42,067 bases of DNA from Bacteroidota bacterium (GCA_027492915.1 JAPUDW010000376.1:1-42067), one strand, 5' to 3'; counted from the first letter of the stretch, positions 1 to 8,831 are shown. Numbers and translations are program-made. The notes: generated by a model from the letters alone, not told the origin.

Positions 1-395
1 GGATTATAGACCAATACACGAGCACGACCACTTGTGCCGACCCATTCACCCTCAGGGGAACGGAATTCCGGCGCCACTAAATCAGTAATGGTAGACGGAA
101 GCGTAGTCAACAACTCAGCCTTTGCCAATGCACCTAAAGCACCGGCATCTTGTCCATAGTAAACATCGGCGGGGCTGTTGCTGCCTTCCTCAATAATTTG
201 GTTTGCAATTGCCGAGGTATTGCCGTAAAGCACCTCAACATTAATCCCTGTCGATTTTTTGAATTGTTCAATAATCGGTCCAACCAACGATTCACCGCGA
301 CCTGAGTAAATAGTCAGTACTGAATCTTGAGCACTGACTGGCATAATCATAAGCGCGAGTAAACCCAAACAAACTACCAAATACATCTTACGCAT
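1..395 (-). CDS. Iron-type ABC transporter substrate-binding protein (3' part outside window)
   Basis: Reading the minus strand from the ATG at 395 gives 131 codons that stay open to the window edge, so the C-terminal part is missing. The first ~24 residues are a Sec signal peptide (MRK, hydrophobic core, cleavage after PVSA before QDS). The mature part opens with LTIYSGRGESLVGPIIEQF and continues with VEVLYGNTSAIANQI and DVYYGQDAGALGAL, the usual opening of Fbp/FutA-like ferric-iron binding proteins of ABC importers. The protein should deliver Fe(III) to a membrane permease outside the cytoplasmic membrane. GGAG lies about 11 nt before the chosen ATG; a second ATG sits three codons downstream. 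A thiamine- or spermidine-binding relative is possible because only the N-terminal third is visible. The partner permease and ATPase should lie to the left. Confidence 0.8.
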   Translation of the reverse strand, partial: MRKMYLVVCLGLLALMIMPVSAQDSVLTIYSGRGESLVGPIIEQFKKSTGINVEVLYGNTSAIANQIIEEGSNSPADVYYGQDAGALGALAKAELLTTLPSTITDLVAPEFRSPEGEWVGTSGRARVLVYN

Positions 396-1030
396 CTTCC
401 GTACAACTCCTTATAATGTCGAACACATGTGACCAAACTCGACCACACTCTATGCAAGTAAACTATGCAAATCACGCTTAAGGCGCAATCCAACTCGCTA
501 CTGACATTGTAGGAGAATAGTATGTTCGTTATCTACGCTAGTGATTAAAGTCTTACGGGCTATGATGGGGAAGGTTAAATAACCCTCGTGTATGCAGTTC
601 GCTCACTTATAAAAAGTTCGAACTGTAACTTGGGTTAATGACAGTTACTCTGTATGCGGAAAATGTGCAAATAGCCGGTTTCGCTTTTAACTATTCTGAA
701 GAAGCACTAAATATATGTAGTTCGATAGCCCACGATATTCCACTTGATCATTTTCAGATGGCTTGACTGTTTTAAAGCGGCGATACAATCAATAGTCATG
801 GATGATCTTCAAACCACTGTTTAATACAAGGAGAACTGAGCAGGCAGATCCATTTGTCGATGCTAAAATGTGCCAACATCCGCAGAACAGTTATTAGGTA
901 GGTATCATGGGTACAAATAATAGCAGAATATTGAGAGGAATATGTGTAAATACCAAGGTGTTCACCAAGCCAAAACGGGTTGTGACTTATCTGGTCGTTA
1001 ACACTGAAAAACCGGTGACTAGATTTATAC
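396..1030. other. 635-bp intergenic region, no convincing gene
   Basis: This AT-rich stretch separates the divergent binding-protein start from the 3' end of the O-antigen ligase gene. No tRNA-like fold, long inverted repeat or U-tract terminator was recognised. A 43-codon ORF (907-1038, plus strand, preceded by AGGTAGG) is the only open frame with a plausible ribosome site. It has no recognisable features and runs into the end of the neighbouring gene, so it is not called. Confidence 0.4.
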
Positions 1031-2362
1031 CTAAATAGATGGAGCCGATGACTGCCGGATTGTTATGTAATCAGCGGCGCTGCCCAGAGCCAGCAACCAC
1101 CAGAAAACGAACGCAAACCGATCCCACAAGGTTACTGCATCCCCAAATCCAAATAAAGCGTGTGCGATCAAGCCACCAGCTACGCCGACCGCCAACGCCC
1201 GTATGTTATGACTGCCTACACGATAAGCACGGTAAAGCCCATACAGCACGACTCCATACCAAGTTATAAATATAAACAAACCGGGAAGCCCCAAATCACT
1301 GCTGATTTGAAAGTACTCGTTGTGGGCATGTGGCAAACGCCCCTGAATAAAAGTTGGGACGGGATAATCGGCACGGACTGGATTTTCGCGGAACATGTTC
1401 ATGCCGACACCGGTGAGTGGGTAGTCTTGAATGATGTCTAAAGCAGCCCCCCAAATGTCAAAGCGGATACTCATGCTACTTTCGTCACGCTCTCCCAACG
1501 TTTCCACACCGGGGGGTGTAAACACGTTGCGGGCGATCATAATTTCCAGAATCATAAACAGCAGGATAACCGCCCACGCCGCCAAGCGACCACGCCTTCT
1601 TGTAATCAGCAGCGGAACCATGAGTACCAATGCGATCAGTGCCCCAACAATGGCAAAGCGGCTTTGCCCCAGAAATAGGGCAAGCGATGTGATTACAAAT
1701 ACAAGTACAAAGCTCCAGCGCAGTACACGGTCAAACACGCTCCGACCGCGCCACGCCAAGAGAGCAGCAAACAGAGGGACAAGCCATACGAGGCTGCCTG
1801 CGATCTCATTTACATTAAAGCCACCAAATCCACGACGCACGGCTTCAAACGGCGGGAGTGCATTAATTAAGAAGCGCAGTTGGTCACTTTTATTCGTCCA
1901 ATCACTAGCGAACAGTGCGACTATGCCGACTAAGCCGCTAATCAGAACCGTGGCGATTAAAAGGGCATCCAACCGTTTATAGACGCGCACGTATTCGACA
2001 AAGTAGAGGCACAGTGCCATCCCTAATGCCGGACGACCCAACTGGTAAAGCCGACTCATCGGATTGGCACTGGTATAGGGTGATAGATAGAGATTTAGGA
2101 AACCGAGTAGTAGAAAAGCGATCAACCAGACATCCAGCGGAAAACGAGTGAACAAGCGCCCGTAAGCCACCACCCGCACAAGCATAAAAATCGGCACACC
2201 GATCAGCAGTGGCAGCCAGCGAGAACGCTCTTCGATAGGATACCAAAAAGCGTAGATCATGACAGTCAGCAAGAGAGGTTCAATGCGCAGAAACGCTTTG
2301 CTTATTGTATGCAAGATTACATTCTTATGGGCTTTTGTTACAGTATTGTTCGAATTTATCAT
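1031..2362 (-). CDS. O-antigen ligase / Wzy-type polymerase family membrane protein
   Basis: The 443-residue protein is almost entirely hydrophobic, with roughly ten to twelve predicted membrane helices beginning near residue 30. The diagnostic part is the long outer loop near residues 310-360: GVGMNMFRENP, then RLPHAHNEYFQISSDLGLPG. The PHAHNEY-x(6)-GLPG arrangement is characteristic of the Wzy_C/WaaL superfamily, where the His and a preceding Arg handle undecaprenyl-linked glycans. The expected role is joining or polymerising surface polysaccharide or glycosylating secreted protein at the outer face of the cytoplasmic membrane. There are no glycosyltransferase neighbours, so the acceptor cannot be deduced. 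The gene stands alone, divergent from the regulator at 2496. Whether it is a ligase or a polymerase cannot be told from sequence alone. Confidence 0.82.
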   Translation of the reverse strand: MINSNNTVTKAHKNVILHTISKAFLRIEPLLLTVMIYAFWYPIEERSRWLPLLIGVPIFMLVRVVAYGRLFTRFPLDVWLIAFLLLGFLNLYLSPYTSANPMSRLYQLGRPALGMALCLYFVEYVRVYKRLDALLIATVLISGLVGIVALFASDWTNKSDQLRFLINALPPFEAVRRGFGGFNVNEIAGSLVWLVPLFAALLAWRGRSVFDRVLRWSFVLVFVITSLALFLGQSRFAIVGALIALVLMVPLLITRRRGRLAAWAVILLFMILEIMIARNVFTPPGVETLGERDESSMSIRFDIWGAALDIIQDYPLTGVGMNMFRENPVRADYPVPTFIQGRLPHAHNEYFQISSDLGLPGLFIFITWYGVVLYGLYRAYRVGSHNIRALAVGVAGGLIAHALFGFGDAVTLWDRFAFVFWWLLALGSAADYITIRQSSAPSI

Positions 2363-2449
2363 TATCTAAGGGGAGAATGCTTTTAATTCGGTAACGGAGG
2401 TTGCGACTTCGTGTGCTCAGTGGTATTTTCAATAGATTATTTCTAAATC

Positions 2450-2482
2450 TTACGAGCTATTCCGGACTAGATTATAATCCGG
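2450..2482 (+). promoter_or_regulatory. Predicted promoter with flanking inverted repeat for the BTAD regulator
   Basis: A perfect TATAAT lies at 2473-2478, with a weak TTACGA 17 bp upstream (2450-2455). The -10 box is bracketed by CCGGA (2462-2466) and TCCGG (2478-2482), an inverted repeat with an 11-bp spacer that could be an operator. The start codon follows at 2496, with AAGG 8 nt ahead of it. Confidence 0.5.
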
Positions 2483-2495
2483 GCTAAGGTACATT

Positions 2496-3794
2496 ATGGT
2501 ACAAGAAGCCATTACAAAAGTGACACTTGAGTCCTTTCGTGAACGGTCATCAGGCAAGAAAGTCGTTTTACTTTATCCTTGGACCAACTACCGCACACTC
2601 TTTTTGACCTACTTCTATGAAAATAACCATGATGGATTATTATACTATCGCATTACCGAAGATCAAACTAGCCTGACTGCATGTCTCAGTGGATTGATGC
2701 AAGAACTTGAAAAGATGCAGGGCAGTTTTGGAACGGCGATTAAGACGGCCTTACAGGGGCGCAAAAAAGCGGCTCAACTTGGCGAAGCACTGGCTTACGA
2801 TCTGGCAGCAATAAAATCTGACCAAACAACACTTTATATTGATGAACTCGACCGTATTCCTTTTGATGGTGAATTTGACAAATTTATCACGCATTTAATT
2901 GCCGCCCTGCCTGCGCATGTACAGTTGGTGTTCAACTCGCGTATGATGATGCACCAGCCGTGGTATGACTTGATTGTGCGGGGTGAAGCGGTGGTGCTGG
3001 GTACAGAGCGACGTAAAGATGATGGTATGTTTACGCTCGAAAAACAGGAGCAACCCCAGCTTGAAGTTTATGCGCTCGGTACGGGATACACAATCGTTAA
3101 TGGGCAGCAGGTGGATAACTGGGACGGGGCACTGCCACGAAACCTATTTTTCTTTTTTATGGATCGACCACTGGTTACCCGCAAAGAAATTTTTGAAACC
3201 TTTTGGCCGGAACTTCCCGTAAAAGAAGCCACTAATGTTTTCCATGTGACCAAACGCAAGATCAGCGAACGCATCAGTTTAAAAATTGACCCCAATAAAA
3301 CTTATGAGATGACCCAGTATGCGAGTGGGTTTTATACCCCCGGCAACAAACTTTCACGGCATTATGATGTGTTTGATTTTCAATCGGATGTTGAGCAAGC
3401 GATGATTAGCAGCGAGGATAAGGAAGAAGAGCTCCTGCTGCGTGCGGTGGAGTGTTATCGGTCGCCATTCTTACAAGACACGGATATGCCGTGGATTGTG
3501 CAGCGGCGCGAACAGTTACGGTTATTAAATTCACAGGCGTTGATTAGCTTGGGTCGTATTTACAAACGGCGTGGGAATTCTGAAAATGCGCTCGGTTACT
3601 TTAGTCGATCATTGGCACACACGCCGGAACGTGAAGACATTTACCGCGAAATTATGATGATTTATCACAAATCCGGTCGTAAGCAAGAAGCTATTCAGCA
3701 GTACCGCCAGCTTGCCGAGATGCTCCGTAAAATCTATAAGATCAACCCGTCCCGCGAAACGCAAGACTTGTATAATTTGATCGAGTCTAGCTAA
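2496..3794 (+). CDS. BTAD-domain transcriptional regulator with N-terminal ATPase-like domain
   Basis: The 432-residue protein has three parts. Residues ~1-170 resemble a P-loop ATPase: TTLYIDELDR (111-120) is a good Walker B, but the Walker A position (GKKVVLLYPWTNYRTL, 20-35) lacks GxxxxGK[ST], so nucleotide binding is doubtful. Residues ~190-275 form an OmpR/SARP-like winged helix (PRNLFFFFMDRPLVTRKEIFETFWP, split here as PRNLFFFFMDRP and LVTRKEIFETFWP). Residues ~288-432 are a bacterial transcriptional activator domain made of TPR-like helices (ALISLGRIYKRRGNSENALG, then YHKSGRKQEAIQQYRQLAEM). Such proteins are cytoplasmic DNA-binding regulators sensing through the ATPase or TPR parts. 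Its target is unknown: the neighbours are a surface-glycan gene (divergent) and a sugar importer (convergent). Confidence 0.8.
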   Translation: MVQEAITKVTLESFRERSSGKKVVLLYPWTNYRTLFLTYFYENNHDGLLYYRITEDQTSLTACLSGLMQELEKMQGSFGTAIKTALQGRKKAAQLGEALAYDLAAIKSDQTTLYIDELDRIPFDGEFDKFITHLIAALPAHVQLVFNSRMMMHQPWYDLIVRGEAVVLGTERRKDDGMFTLEKQEQPQLEVYALGTGYTIVNGQQVDNWDGALPRNLFFFFMDRPLVTRKEIFETFWPELPVKEATNVFHVTKRKISERISLKIDPNKTYEMTQYASGFYTPGNKLSRHYDVFDFQSDVEQAMISSEDKEEELLLRAVECYRSPFLQDTDMPWIVQRREQLRLLNSQALISLGRIYKRRGNSENALGYFSRSLAHTPEREDIYREIMMIYHKSGRKQEAIQQYRQLAEMLRKIYKINPSRETQDLYNLIESS

Positions 3795-3813
3795 ACTTTG
3801 TGATTTTAAAAAT

Positions 3814-3851
3814 AAAACAGGGATGCAGTCGTAAAGTTGCATCCCTGTTTT
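3814..3851. terminator. Bidirectional intrinsic terminator
   Basis: A 14-bp perfect stem (3814-3827 with 3838-3851) contains ACAGGGATGCA and its complement, with a 10-nt loop. It is followed by a T run on the plus strand and by A-rich sequence giving a U run on the minus strand. It sits between the convergent regulator and binding-protein genes and probably serves both. Confidence 0.9.
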
Positions 3852-3876
3852 TTATTACCTGAGTATTACTGTAAGA

Positions 3877-5196
3877 CTAGCTGTCAGCAAGTGCTTTATC
3901 CGCTGCGGCTTGCAGTTCTGCTGCAACATCAGCCACAGGGCGGGCATTGCTGGTCACATCAGCGATTGCAGTACTGATGAAGCCACGCACGGTGCTGTAG
4001 GCGCTGATGGCAGGACTGGAGTAAACGGTGACGCCTTCCTTGGTGAGAAGCGCATTACCAGCGTTGAAGTAAGGTGCCAAACCTTCGGCAGTGAAGGTCG
4101 CGGTTTGCAGCGCTTCAGCGGTCGAAGGAACGGGGTTAAAGTAACCCGTACCGGCGCTCCATTGGGTCGCAACTTCGGGGGTAGCCATGTACTTCAAGAA
4201 CAACCAGCTCGCGAGTTGGGCTTCCGGGGTGGAGGGCAGCAAGATGATGCTGGGGACAAACGCCTGAACAATTTCGCTGCCTTCAACGTGGGGGAAGGTC
4301 TGAACGTTCCAATCAGCTTCGATACCGCTGGTCTTGAAACCATCGATTACGAAGGTGAAACCGGCGGTGCTGGTGATGTAGAAGGGCAGCAGCGCGTTGT
4401 TGAAGTCAACCTGTTCGCCAAAGCGTTCGGCAGGAATATAGGCACAACCCTGGCTGTAGAGGTCTTGATACAATTGCAGGGTGTTGATGACGGGTTCGCT
4501 GGTGAAGTCAAAAGCGCCGTCGTGATAAATGCTGCCGCCGTTGCTGGCAACCCATGATTCAAAGGCTGAGGCATCGGTGGTGATGGCGAAACCCTGAACG
4601 TCACCGCCAGCCGCATTGGTGGCTTCCGAGGCTGCACACGCCTGTTCCTTGAATTCTTCGATGCTGGTGGGGGGGGCGTCGAAACCAAGTTCGGTCAGGA
4701 GGGTTTGGTTATAAGCAAACACCTGAGCCGACGACTGGTTCGGCCAAGCCAAAACCTGTCCGTCAACGGTGTTAGCGGCGATCAACGACTCGTTAATGTC
4801 AGGGGTGGCACCCAAGCCAAACGCTTCGCTGCTGATATAAGGAGCAATGTCAACTGCTGAACCATCACGCGCGTAGCTGGCCGCGTCGTTGGCATAACCT
4901 GCCACAAGGTTGGGCAGTTCACCGGAGGTAATGCCTGCATTGATAAGGGCGCTCAGGTCGCCATAGCTACCCTGAAATGAGGCTTCAACGGTAATGCCAT
5001 ATTCATTGGTCGAATTAAACTGCTCCACGATAGCGGCGATGGTGTTACCCTGCGCGCTTTCGTTCTGATACTGATGCCAGTAAACAATTTTTTGGCCGGT
5101 TGGATCCACACCTTCGATGGAATCTTGAGCACGGATTACGCCCAACCCCATAGCGAATACTAGCACGACACTCACTACACTTAACAATTTCCGCAT
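3877..5196 (-). CDS. Carbohydrate ABC transporter substrate-binding protein (UgpB-like)
   Basis: The 439-residue protein starts with a Sec signal peptide (MRKLLSVVSVVLVFAMGLGV, cleavage near IRA/QDS) and has no lipobox cysteine. The mature chain has family 1 extracellular solute-binding features: KIVYWHQYQNES at the start, then ITSGELPNLVAGYANDAASYA, and near the end SWLFLKYMATPEVATQWSAG. Closest in character to glycerol-3-phosphate or oligosaccharide binders such as UgpB. It is the last gene of a three-gene importer operon, 95 nt after the second permease, with AGGAG 9 nt before the ATG. A hairpin in that 95-nt gap may raise its transcript level relative to the permeases. The sugar bound cannot be read from sequence. 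No ATPase gene is in the operon, so a shared MsmX/UgpC-type ATPase from elsewhere is expected. Confidence 0.88.
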   Translation of the reverse strand: MRKLLSVVSVVLVFAMGLGVIRAQDSIEGVDPTGQKIVYWHQYQNESAQGNTIAAIVEQFNSTNEYGITVEASFQGSYGDLSALINAGITSGELPNLVAGYANDAASYARDGSAVDIAPYISSEAFGLGATPDINESLIAANTVDGQVLAWPNQSSAQVFAYNQTLLTELGFDAPPTSIEEFKEQACAASEATNAAGGDVQGFAITTDASAFESWVASNGGSIYHDGAFDFTSEPVINTLQLYQDLYSQGCAYIPAERFGEQVDFNNALLPFYITSTAGFTFVIDGFKTSGIEADWNVQTFPHVEGSEIVQAFVPSIILLPSTPEAQLASWLFLKYMATPEVATQWSAGTGYFNPVPSTAEALQTATFTAEGLAPYFNAGNALLTKEGVTVYSSPAISAYSTVRGFISTAIADVTSNARPVADVAAELQAAADKALADS

Positions 5197-5223
5197 TGTT
5201 CAATTCTCCTGCTAACTTTGCTA

Positions 5224-5252
5224 TCCCTGCGAAGCACCTCGCGCAACAGGGA
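5224..5252 (-). other. Intergenic mRNA hairpin ahead of binding-protein gene
   Basis: TCCCTG and CAGGGA enclose an inner TGCG/CGCA pair, between the second permease and the binding-protein gene. There is no U run, so it reads as an RNA processing or stability element rather than a terminator. This would fit the common excess of binding protein over permease. Confidence 0.4.
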
Positions 5253-5291
5253 CAACACTTTGAAAGAACACCGCCGGAGCGATGGAGGGCC

Positions 5292-6197
5292 TTAACCTTT
5301 TAAGCCGGAAGTGGCAATACCTTCCGTAAACTGGCGCTGGGTGAAAAAGTACAAGATGAGTATGGGGATAATCATCAGCACCGAAGCTGCCATTTGAAGA
5401 TGTAATTCACTGGGCGCATCACTATTGACGAACTTGGTCAGCCCAACGGCAACCGGACGCCATTCGTCGGATTGGGTGAGCAGCAGCGGCCACAACAGCG
5501 AATTCCACGAGCCAATAAAGCCAAAAGTGATGGCCGTCATAATCGGCGCTGTGGAAAGCGGGATAACGACCGAGCGCAAGAACCGCAGATGACCCGCACC
5601 ATCGATTCGTGCAGCGTCCCATAGGTCTTCGGGAAGCTGCATAAAAAATTGGCGCAGCAGGAAGATGGTAAAAGGAACCGCCATGAAGGGAACTGTGAGC
5701 GCGGGCCAGTTGTTGACCCACGGAATACCAAGAAGGTTATCGCTGAGGCGGCCTAACCAGATGACAGTGAGGTAATTTGGGATGAAGCGGGCGACTTCTG
5801 GAATCATCATGGTCGCCAGCATCATCGTAAAAAGAATGTTACGCCCGACAAATTGCATTCGGGCAAAGGCATAGGCTGCCGGAATGCAGATCAACAATTG
5901 CCCTGAGAGTGTAATGGCTGTAATGCGAACGCTGTTCCACATAAATTGGGCGAAGTTTGCACGTTGAAAGGCTTCGGCGTAGTTGGAAAATAAGGGTTGG
6001 CTAGGTAATAAGCGACCGAAGGTTACTTCCGATAAACTCATCAGGGACGCACTAATCATCCACAGGAATGGGAAAATCATCAGTATGACACCGAAGATTA
6101 GCACGGTGTAGGTAAAAACTTTATCCCACGAAATGGGTGCTGACGTGCGATTTGTAGCCTTCGCAGTCGGGGTAATTGGTAAACTGTTTTCAGCCAT
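5292..6197 (-). CDS. Carbohydrate ABC transporter permease (MalG/UgpE-like)
   Basis: The 301-residue inner-membrane protein has six predicted helices, starting after a short polar N-terminus at KVFTYTVLIFGVILMIFPFLW. The EAA loop that contacts the ATPase is clear near residues 190-215 (DLWDAARIDGAGHLRFLRSV, then VIPLSTAPI). It ends with FTQRQFTEGIATSGLKG, typical of this subfamily. Its start codon overlaps the 3' end of the upstream permease gene by 8 nt, so the two are probably translationally coupled. With that permease it should form the membrane channel for the sugar delivered by the downstream binding protein. Confidence 0.92.
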   Translation of the reverse strand: MAENSLPITPTAKATNRTSAPISWDKVFTYTVLIFGVILMIFPFLWMISASLMSLSEVTFGRLLPSQPLFSNYAEAFQRANFAQFMWNSVRITAITLSGQLLICIPAAYAFARMQFVGRNILFTMMLATMMIPEVARFIPNYLTVIWLGRLSDNLLGIPWVNNWPALTVPFMAVPFTIFLLRQFFMQLPEDLWDAARIDGAGHLRFLRSVVIPLSTAPIMTAITFGFIGSWNSLLWPLLLTQSDEWRPVAVGLTKFVNSDAPSELHLQMAASVLMIIPILILYFFTQRQFTEGIATSGLKG

Positions 6198-7848
6198 AAA
6201 ACACCCTGCTGCCCATAATGCGGTTTTGGAATACGGTTAACAGTAAGATGATGCCGAACAAGACAAAAGCGACCGCAGAACCGTAGCCCATGTTCGGATC
6301 GGTGTTTTGCACGGTGCGGAAGATATAAACGCCCAACGTATCTACCGAACTCTGGGCGGCAGGTGTTCGCATAATCCAGATTTGGGTAAAGGCTTGAAAG
6401 GTGCCGATGACGGCGATTAGCGACAGGAAAAAGGTTGTCGGGGAGAGGAGTGGTAAGGTGATATAGCGGAACATCTTCCAACTTGAAGCACCGTCAATCC
6501 GCGCTACTTCGTACAACTCTGGTGCAACATTGCCTAACCCTGCCAGAAATACCACCGCATCGTAACCAATATACGTCCATGTGGTGTAGAGCATGATAAC
6601 GATTAAGGCAAGGCTTGGCCCCGCTAAAATTTCCGGCACCCCAGTGCCAAACGCCAAGCGAAGAATACCGGTCGGTTCGAGCAGCCATTTTTGCGTGCCG
6701 ATACCGAAGATTTCGAGGACATGGTTGGCGATTGAAGCGGGACGGTAGGAAAAAATGAGTTGGAACACAATCGAGGTGGCGACAAAAGGCATGATGTAGG
6801 GCATGAAGTACACCACGCGGAAGAAGGATTTGCCCTTAATGTTTTGGAATAGCAAGTAGGCCAAACCCAAGCCTATTGCCAATTGGAAAGGCACCGTTCC
6901 AAGTGCGAATAACACGGTAATGCCGAAACCGCGCAGCACTTGCGGGTCGGCATTGGTGAGTGCCTGCGGGAGTTGAGCCGCCAACACATAACCACCGACG
7001 ATTAGTAACAGCGCCGCGCCAACATAGCCGGCAAAGCGGCGGTCGCTATCTTGCTTGAGTGCTCTCTGCCACAGCAGGTAAGCTACGACTACGGCGGCAA
7101 CTCCTGCACTAATGAAGATCAACTGTGACCAAATCGGTAATGATTCACCGTTGGACTGCGCTTCGGTTATCGTGGTTTGAACTTCGGTAAAGGTTAGTTG
7201 GAAGGTGAAGAAGCTGATAGCTACCGCTACCGCGATCATGGTTGCCCGCAGCAGGTAGTTAAAACGCGCTTCAGAATGAATGATGCGTGACCATACCAGA
7301 CTCGCGACCAGTGCTATGATGCCTGCTAGTAGAAACGGGTTACCCGCAGCGACGGCTTCTGGAAATTGGAAGCTGGCGGCAAGCTGCCCCATGAATAAAC
7401 CGGGGACACGTTCTTGACCGCGTATTCGCTGGGGAATATTGAGGATGATGGGCAGCAGGACGGTGACCCAATTGAGCAGGAGAATGAGTGCCGCCCCGTT
7501 AAGGATGCCGGGTATGAGGGCAGAAAGCGCAGGTAGACGTTCACTGACTTGCGACCATAAGCGCCAGAGCATCAGCCCTGCATAGACGAGCGCACCAAGT
7601 GCCAACCAGAAAAATACGACATAGGCGAAGTGATCGAGCGCCTGTACATAGTTACTGAGACCGAGATACTCGCCGGGGAAACGCCGCCAGCGGTAAAGGC
7701 TAACGAAGAAGGCGAACCCGACTGGATAGATACCGAACACAAACAACAGGAGCAGCGCAGGGGCGAGAAATGCATACGCCGTTAGATTTTCTAGGAGAAC
7801 ACGCCTACGGCGGCTTTGTGTGCGATCAGTGTTTGCGGGTACAGCCAT
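6190..7848 (-). CDS. Carbohydrate ABC transporter permease (MalF/UgpA-like) with large membrane insertion
   Basis: The start is placed at the ATG at 7848 (MAVPANTDRT), giving 552 residues, because AAAAGG lies about 9 nt upstream; the open frame extends 42 codons further without a family-like sequence. TM1 is at ~24-48. The canonical permease core resumes near residue 306 (FGITVLFALGTVPFQLAIGL) and has the EAA loop at ~444-470 (ELYEVARIDGASSWKMFRYI). Usual UgpA-like proteins are about 290-320 residues. Here residues ~73-305 are an extra block with about six further hydrophobic helices between the NYVQAL segment and the core. E. coli MalF also has an insertion, but as a soluble periplasmic loop, so this one is different in kind. 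The gene is first in the sugar importer operon and overlaps the next permease by 8 nt. Confidence 0.88.
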   Translation of the reverse strand: MAVPANTDRTQSRRRRVLLENLTAYAFLAPALLLLFVFGIYPVGFAFFVSLYRWRRFPGEYLGLSNYVQALDHFAYVVFFWLALGALVYAGLMLWRLWSQVSERLPALSALIPGILNGAALILLLNWVTVLLPIILNIPQRIRGQERVPGLFMGQLAASFQFPEAVAAGNPFLLAGIIALVASLVWSRIIHSEARFNYLLRATMIAVAVAISFFTFQLTFTEVQTTITEAQSNGESLPIWSQLIFISAGVAAVVVAYLLWQRALKQDSDRRFAGYVGAALLLIVGGYVLAAQLPQALTNADPQVLRGFGITVLFALGTVPFQLAIGLGLAYLLFQNIKGKSFFRVVYFMPYIMPFVATSIVFQLIFSYRPASIANHVLEIFGIGTQKWLLEPTGILRLAFGTGVPEILAGPSLALIVIMLYTTWTYIGYDAVVFLAGLGNVAPELYEVARIDGASSWKMFRYITLPLLSPTTFFLSLIAVIGTFQAFTQIWIMRTPAAQSSVDTLGVYIFRTVQNTDPNMGYGSAVAFVLFGIILLLTVFQNRIMGSRVFYG

Positions 7849-8041
7849 CACATAAACCTTTTCGGCGATTAGGAGTGAAGAGCGCCGGATGTCATCTCTC
7901 ACATCTCCAGCGGAAATGTTAAGATGCGAGACACGGATGGGTGTTAACAATGGGAATTGTAACGGAGGCAGCAATGGATATGCAAGGAAAGTGGAAAAAG
8001 GTTGGCTATAATTTGTCCGTTTCTTAAACTCCTTATAACAA

Positions 8042-8070
8042 TTGGTGACAGGCGTAGTCTCTGCTATACT
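8042..8070 (+). promoter_or_regulatory. Predicted promoter for a leaderless membrane-protein gene
   Basis: TTGGTG (8042-8047) and TATACT (8065-8070) are separated by exactly 17 bp. The ATG at 8078 lies 7 nt after the -10 box, where transcription itself would be expected to start. No Shine-Dalgarno sequence precedes that ATG, so a leaderless mRNA is inferred. Confidence 0.55.
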
Positions 8071-8077
8071 TTTGGTT

Positions 8078-8527
8078 ATGAGCGAACAACCCTTTGATGA
8101 TCATGAAGCGGACGGCGAATTCTTTCCCGCAGATAAAATCCCACCTGACCATGTTGGTGTACTGGTTACAGGGGTGGTGTTTATGGCGCTGGGTTGGTTT
8201 GGCCTCTTCCAATTGGTGACGACCAGTCTGCCGCGTGTGGGACAGCGTTGGGTGTTTTTTCTGCTACTGCAAATCGCGGTGACAGGGACGGTGATCCCGT
8301 TCGTGCGCTACCTGAATGTACGATTCACACCGATTAGCGCGGAGCTACCGCCGGGTGGCGTGATCGTACGGCAGAGCATTTGGATCGGGTTGTTCTTCGT
8401 GACGTGCAGTTGGTTACAAATCCCCCGTGTACTGAACCTGCCAATTGCATTCCTCGTGGCATTGGTATTTGTCGTGATCGAAGCCTTTTTACGCACCCGT
8501 GAAATTCGCAGCGAACGTGCTGAGTAA
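8078..8527 (+). CDS. Small membrane protein of unknown function
   Basis: From the ATG at 8078 (MSEQPFDDHEADGEFFPADK) the protein has 149 residues. An acidic cytosolic-looking N-terminus of ~30 residues is followed by about four hydrophobic helices: VGVLVTGVVFMALGWFGLF, WVFFLLLQIAVTGTVIPFV, SIWIGLFFVTCSWLQI and LPIAFLVALVFVVIEAFL. It ends in a charged RTREIRSERAE tail. An upstream TTG at 8042 would lengthen it, but that codon is the -35 element of the predicted promoter. No family was recognised. The gene is divergent from the sugar importer operon. Confidence 0.7.
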   Translation: MSEQPFDDHEADGEFFPADKIPPDHVGVLVTGVVFMALGWFGLFQLVTTSLPRVGQRWVFFLLLQIAVTGTVIPFVRYLNVRFTPISAELPPGGVIVRQSIWIGLFFVTCSWLQIPRVLNLPIAFLVALVFVVIEAFLRTREIRSERAE

Positions 8528-8548
8528 GCTCTACTTCATTCCATCCAT

Positions 8549-8573
8549 TTTTACCACAAAGACACAAAGAAAT
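8549..8573 (+). repeat. Dispersed repeat, ACCACAAAG type (copy 1)
   Basis: TTTTACCACAAAGACACAAA matches the copy at 8832 with one internal change and a decayed copy at 10202. The position is purely intergenic, just after the gene ending at 8527. Confidence 0.65.
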
Positions 8574-8831
8574 TAGAGAGATTTAGCGGTTACTTTTATT
8601 GCAAATTTCGCCGATTTACTGCCGAAATGGCAGACGGGAAGCTCGCTTATTTCTGCCGAATTGACATTTTGTTGCAGCGGGATGCTCGGCTAAATCCGCT
8701 GAAATGGCGCAACTGCGGCGAGAGGCTCCCGTATGGCTGCCGCGGCGTAAATGACGGTGCTGTCGCTGCGGATGCGAGGGAAAATGCCGCCCCACAAGGG
8801 GACTATAGCCGAAAATGCAAAGACAAATGCA

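Noticed and set aside
907..1038. 43-codon plus-strand ORF with AGGTAGG upstream
   Set aside because: No recognisable features, and it ends inside the 3' end of the convergent O-antigen ligase gene; chance is the simpler explanation.
1431..1982. 183-codon ORF opposite the O-antigen ligase gene
   Set aside because: It is antisense to a gene with clear family motifs and has low-complexity, Ser/Thr/Arg-rich composition.
3910..4557. 215-codon ORF antisense to the sugar-binding protein gene
   Set aside because: It is the codon-bias shadow of a well-supported gene; no ribosome site or domain.
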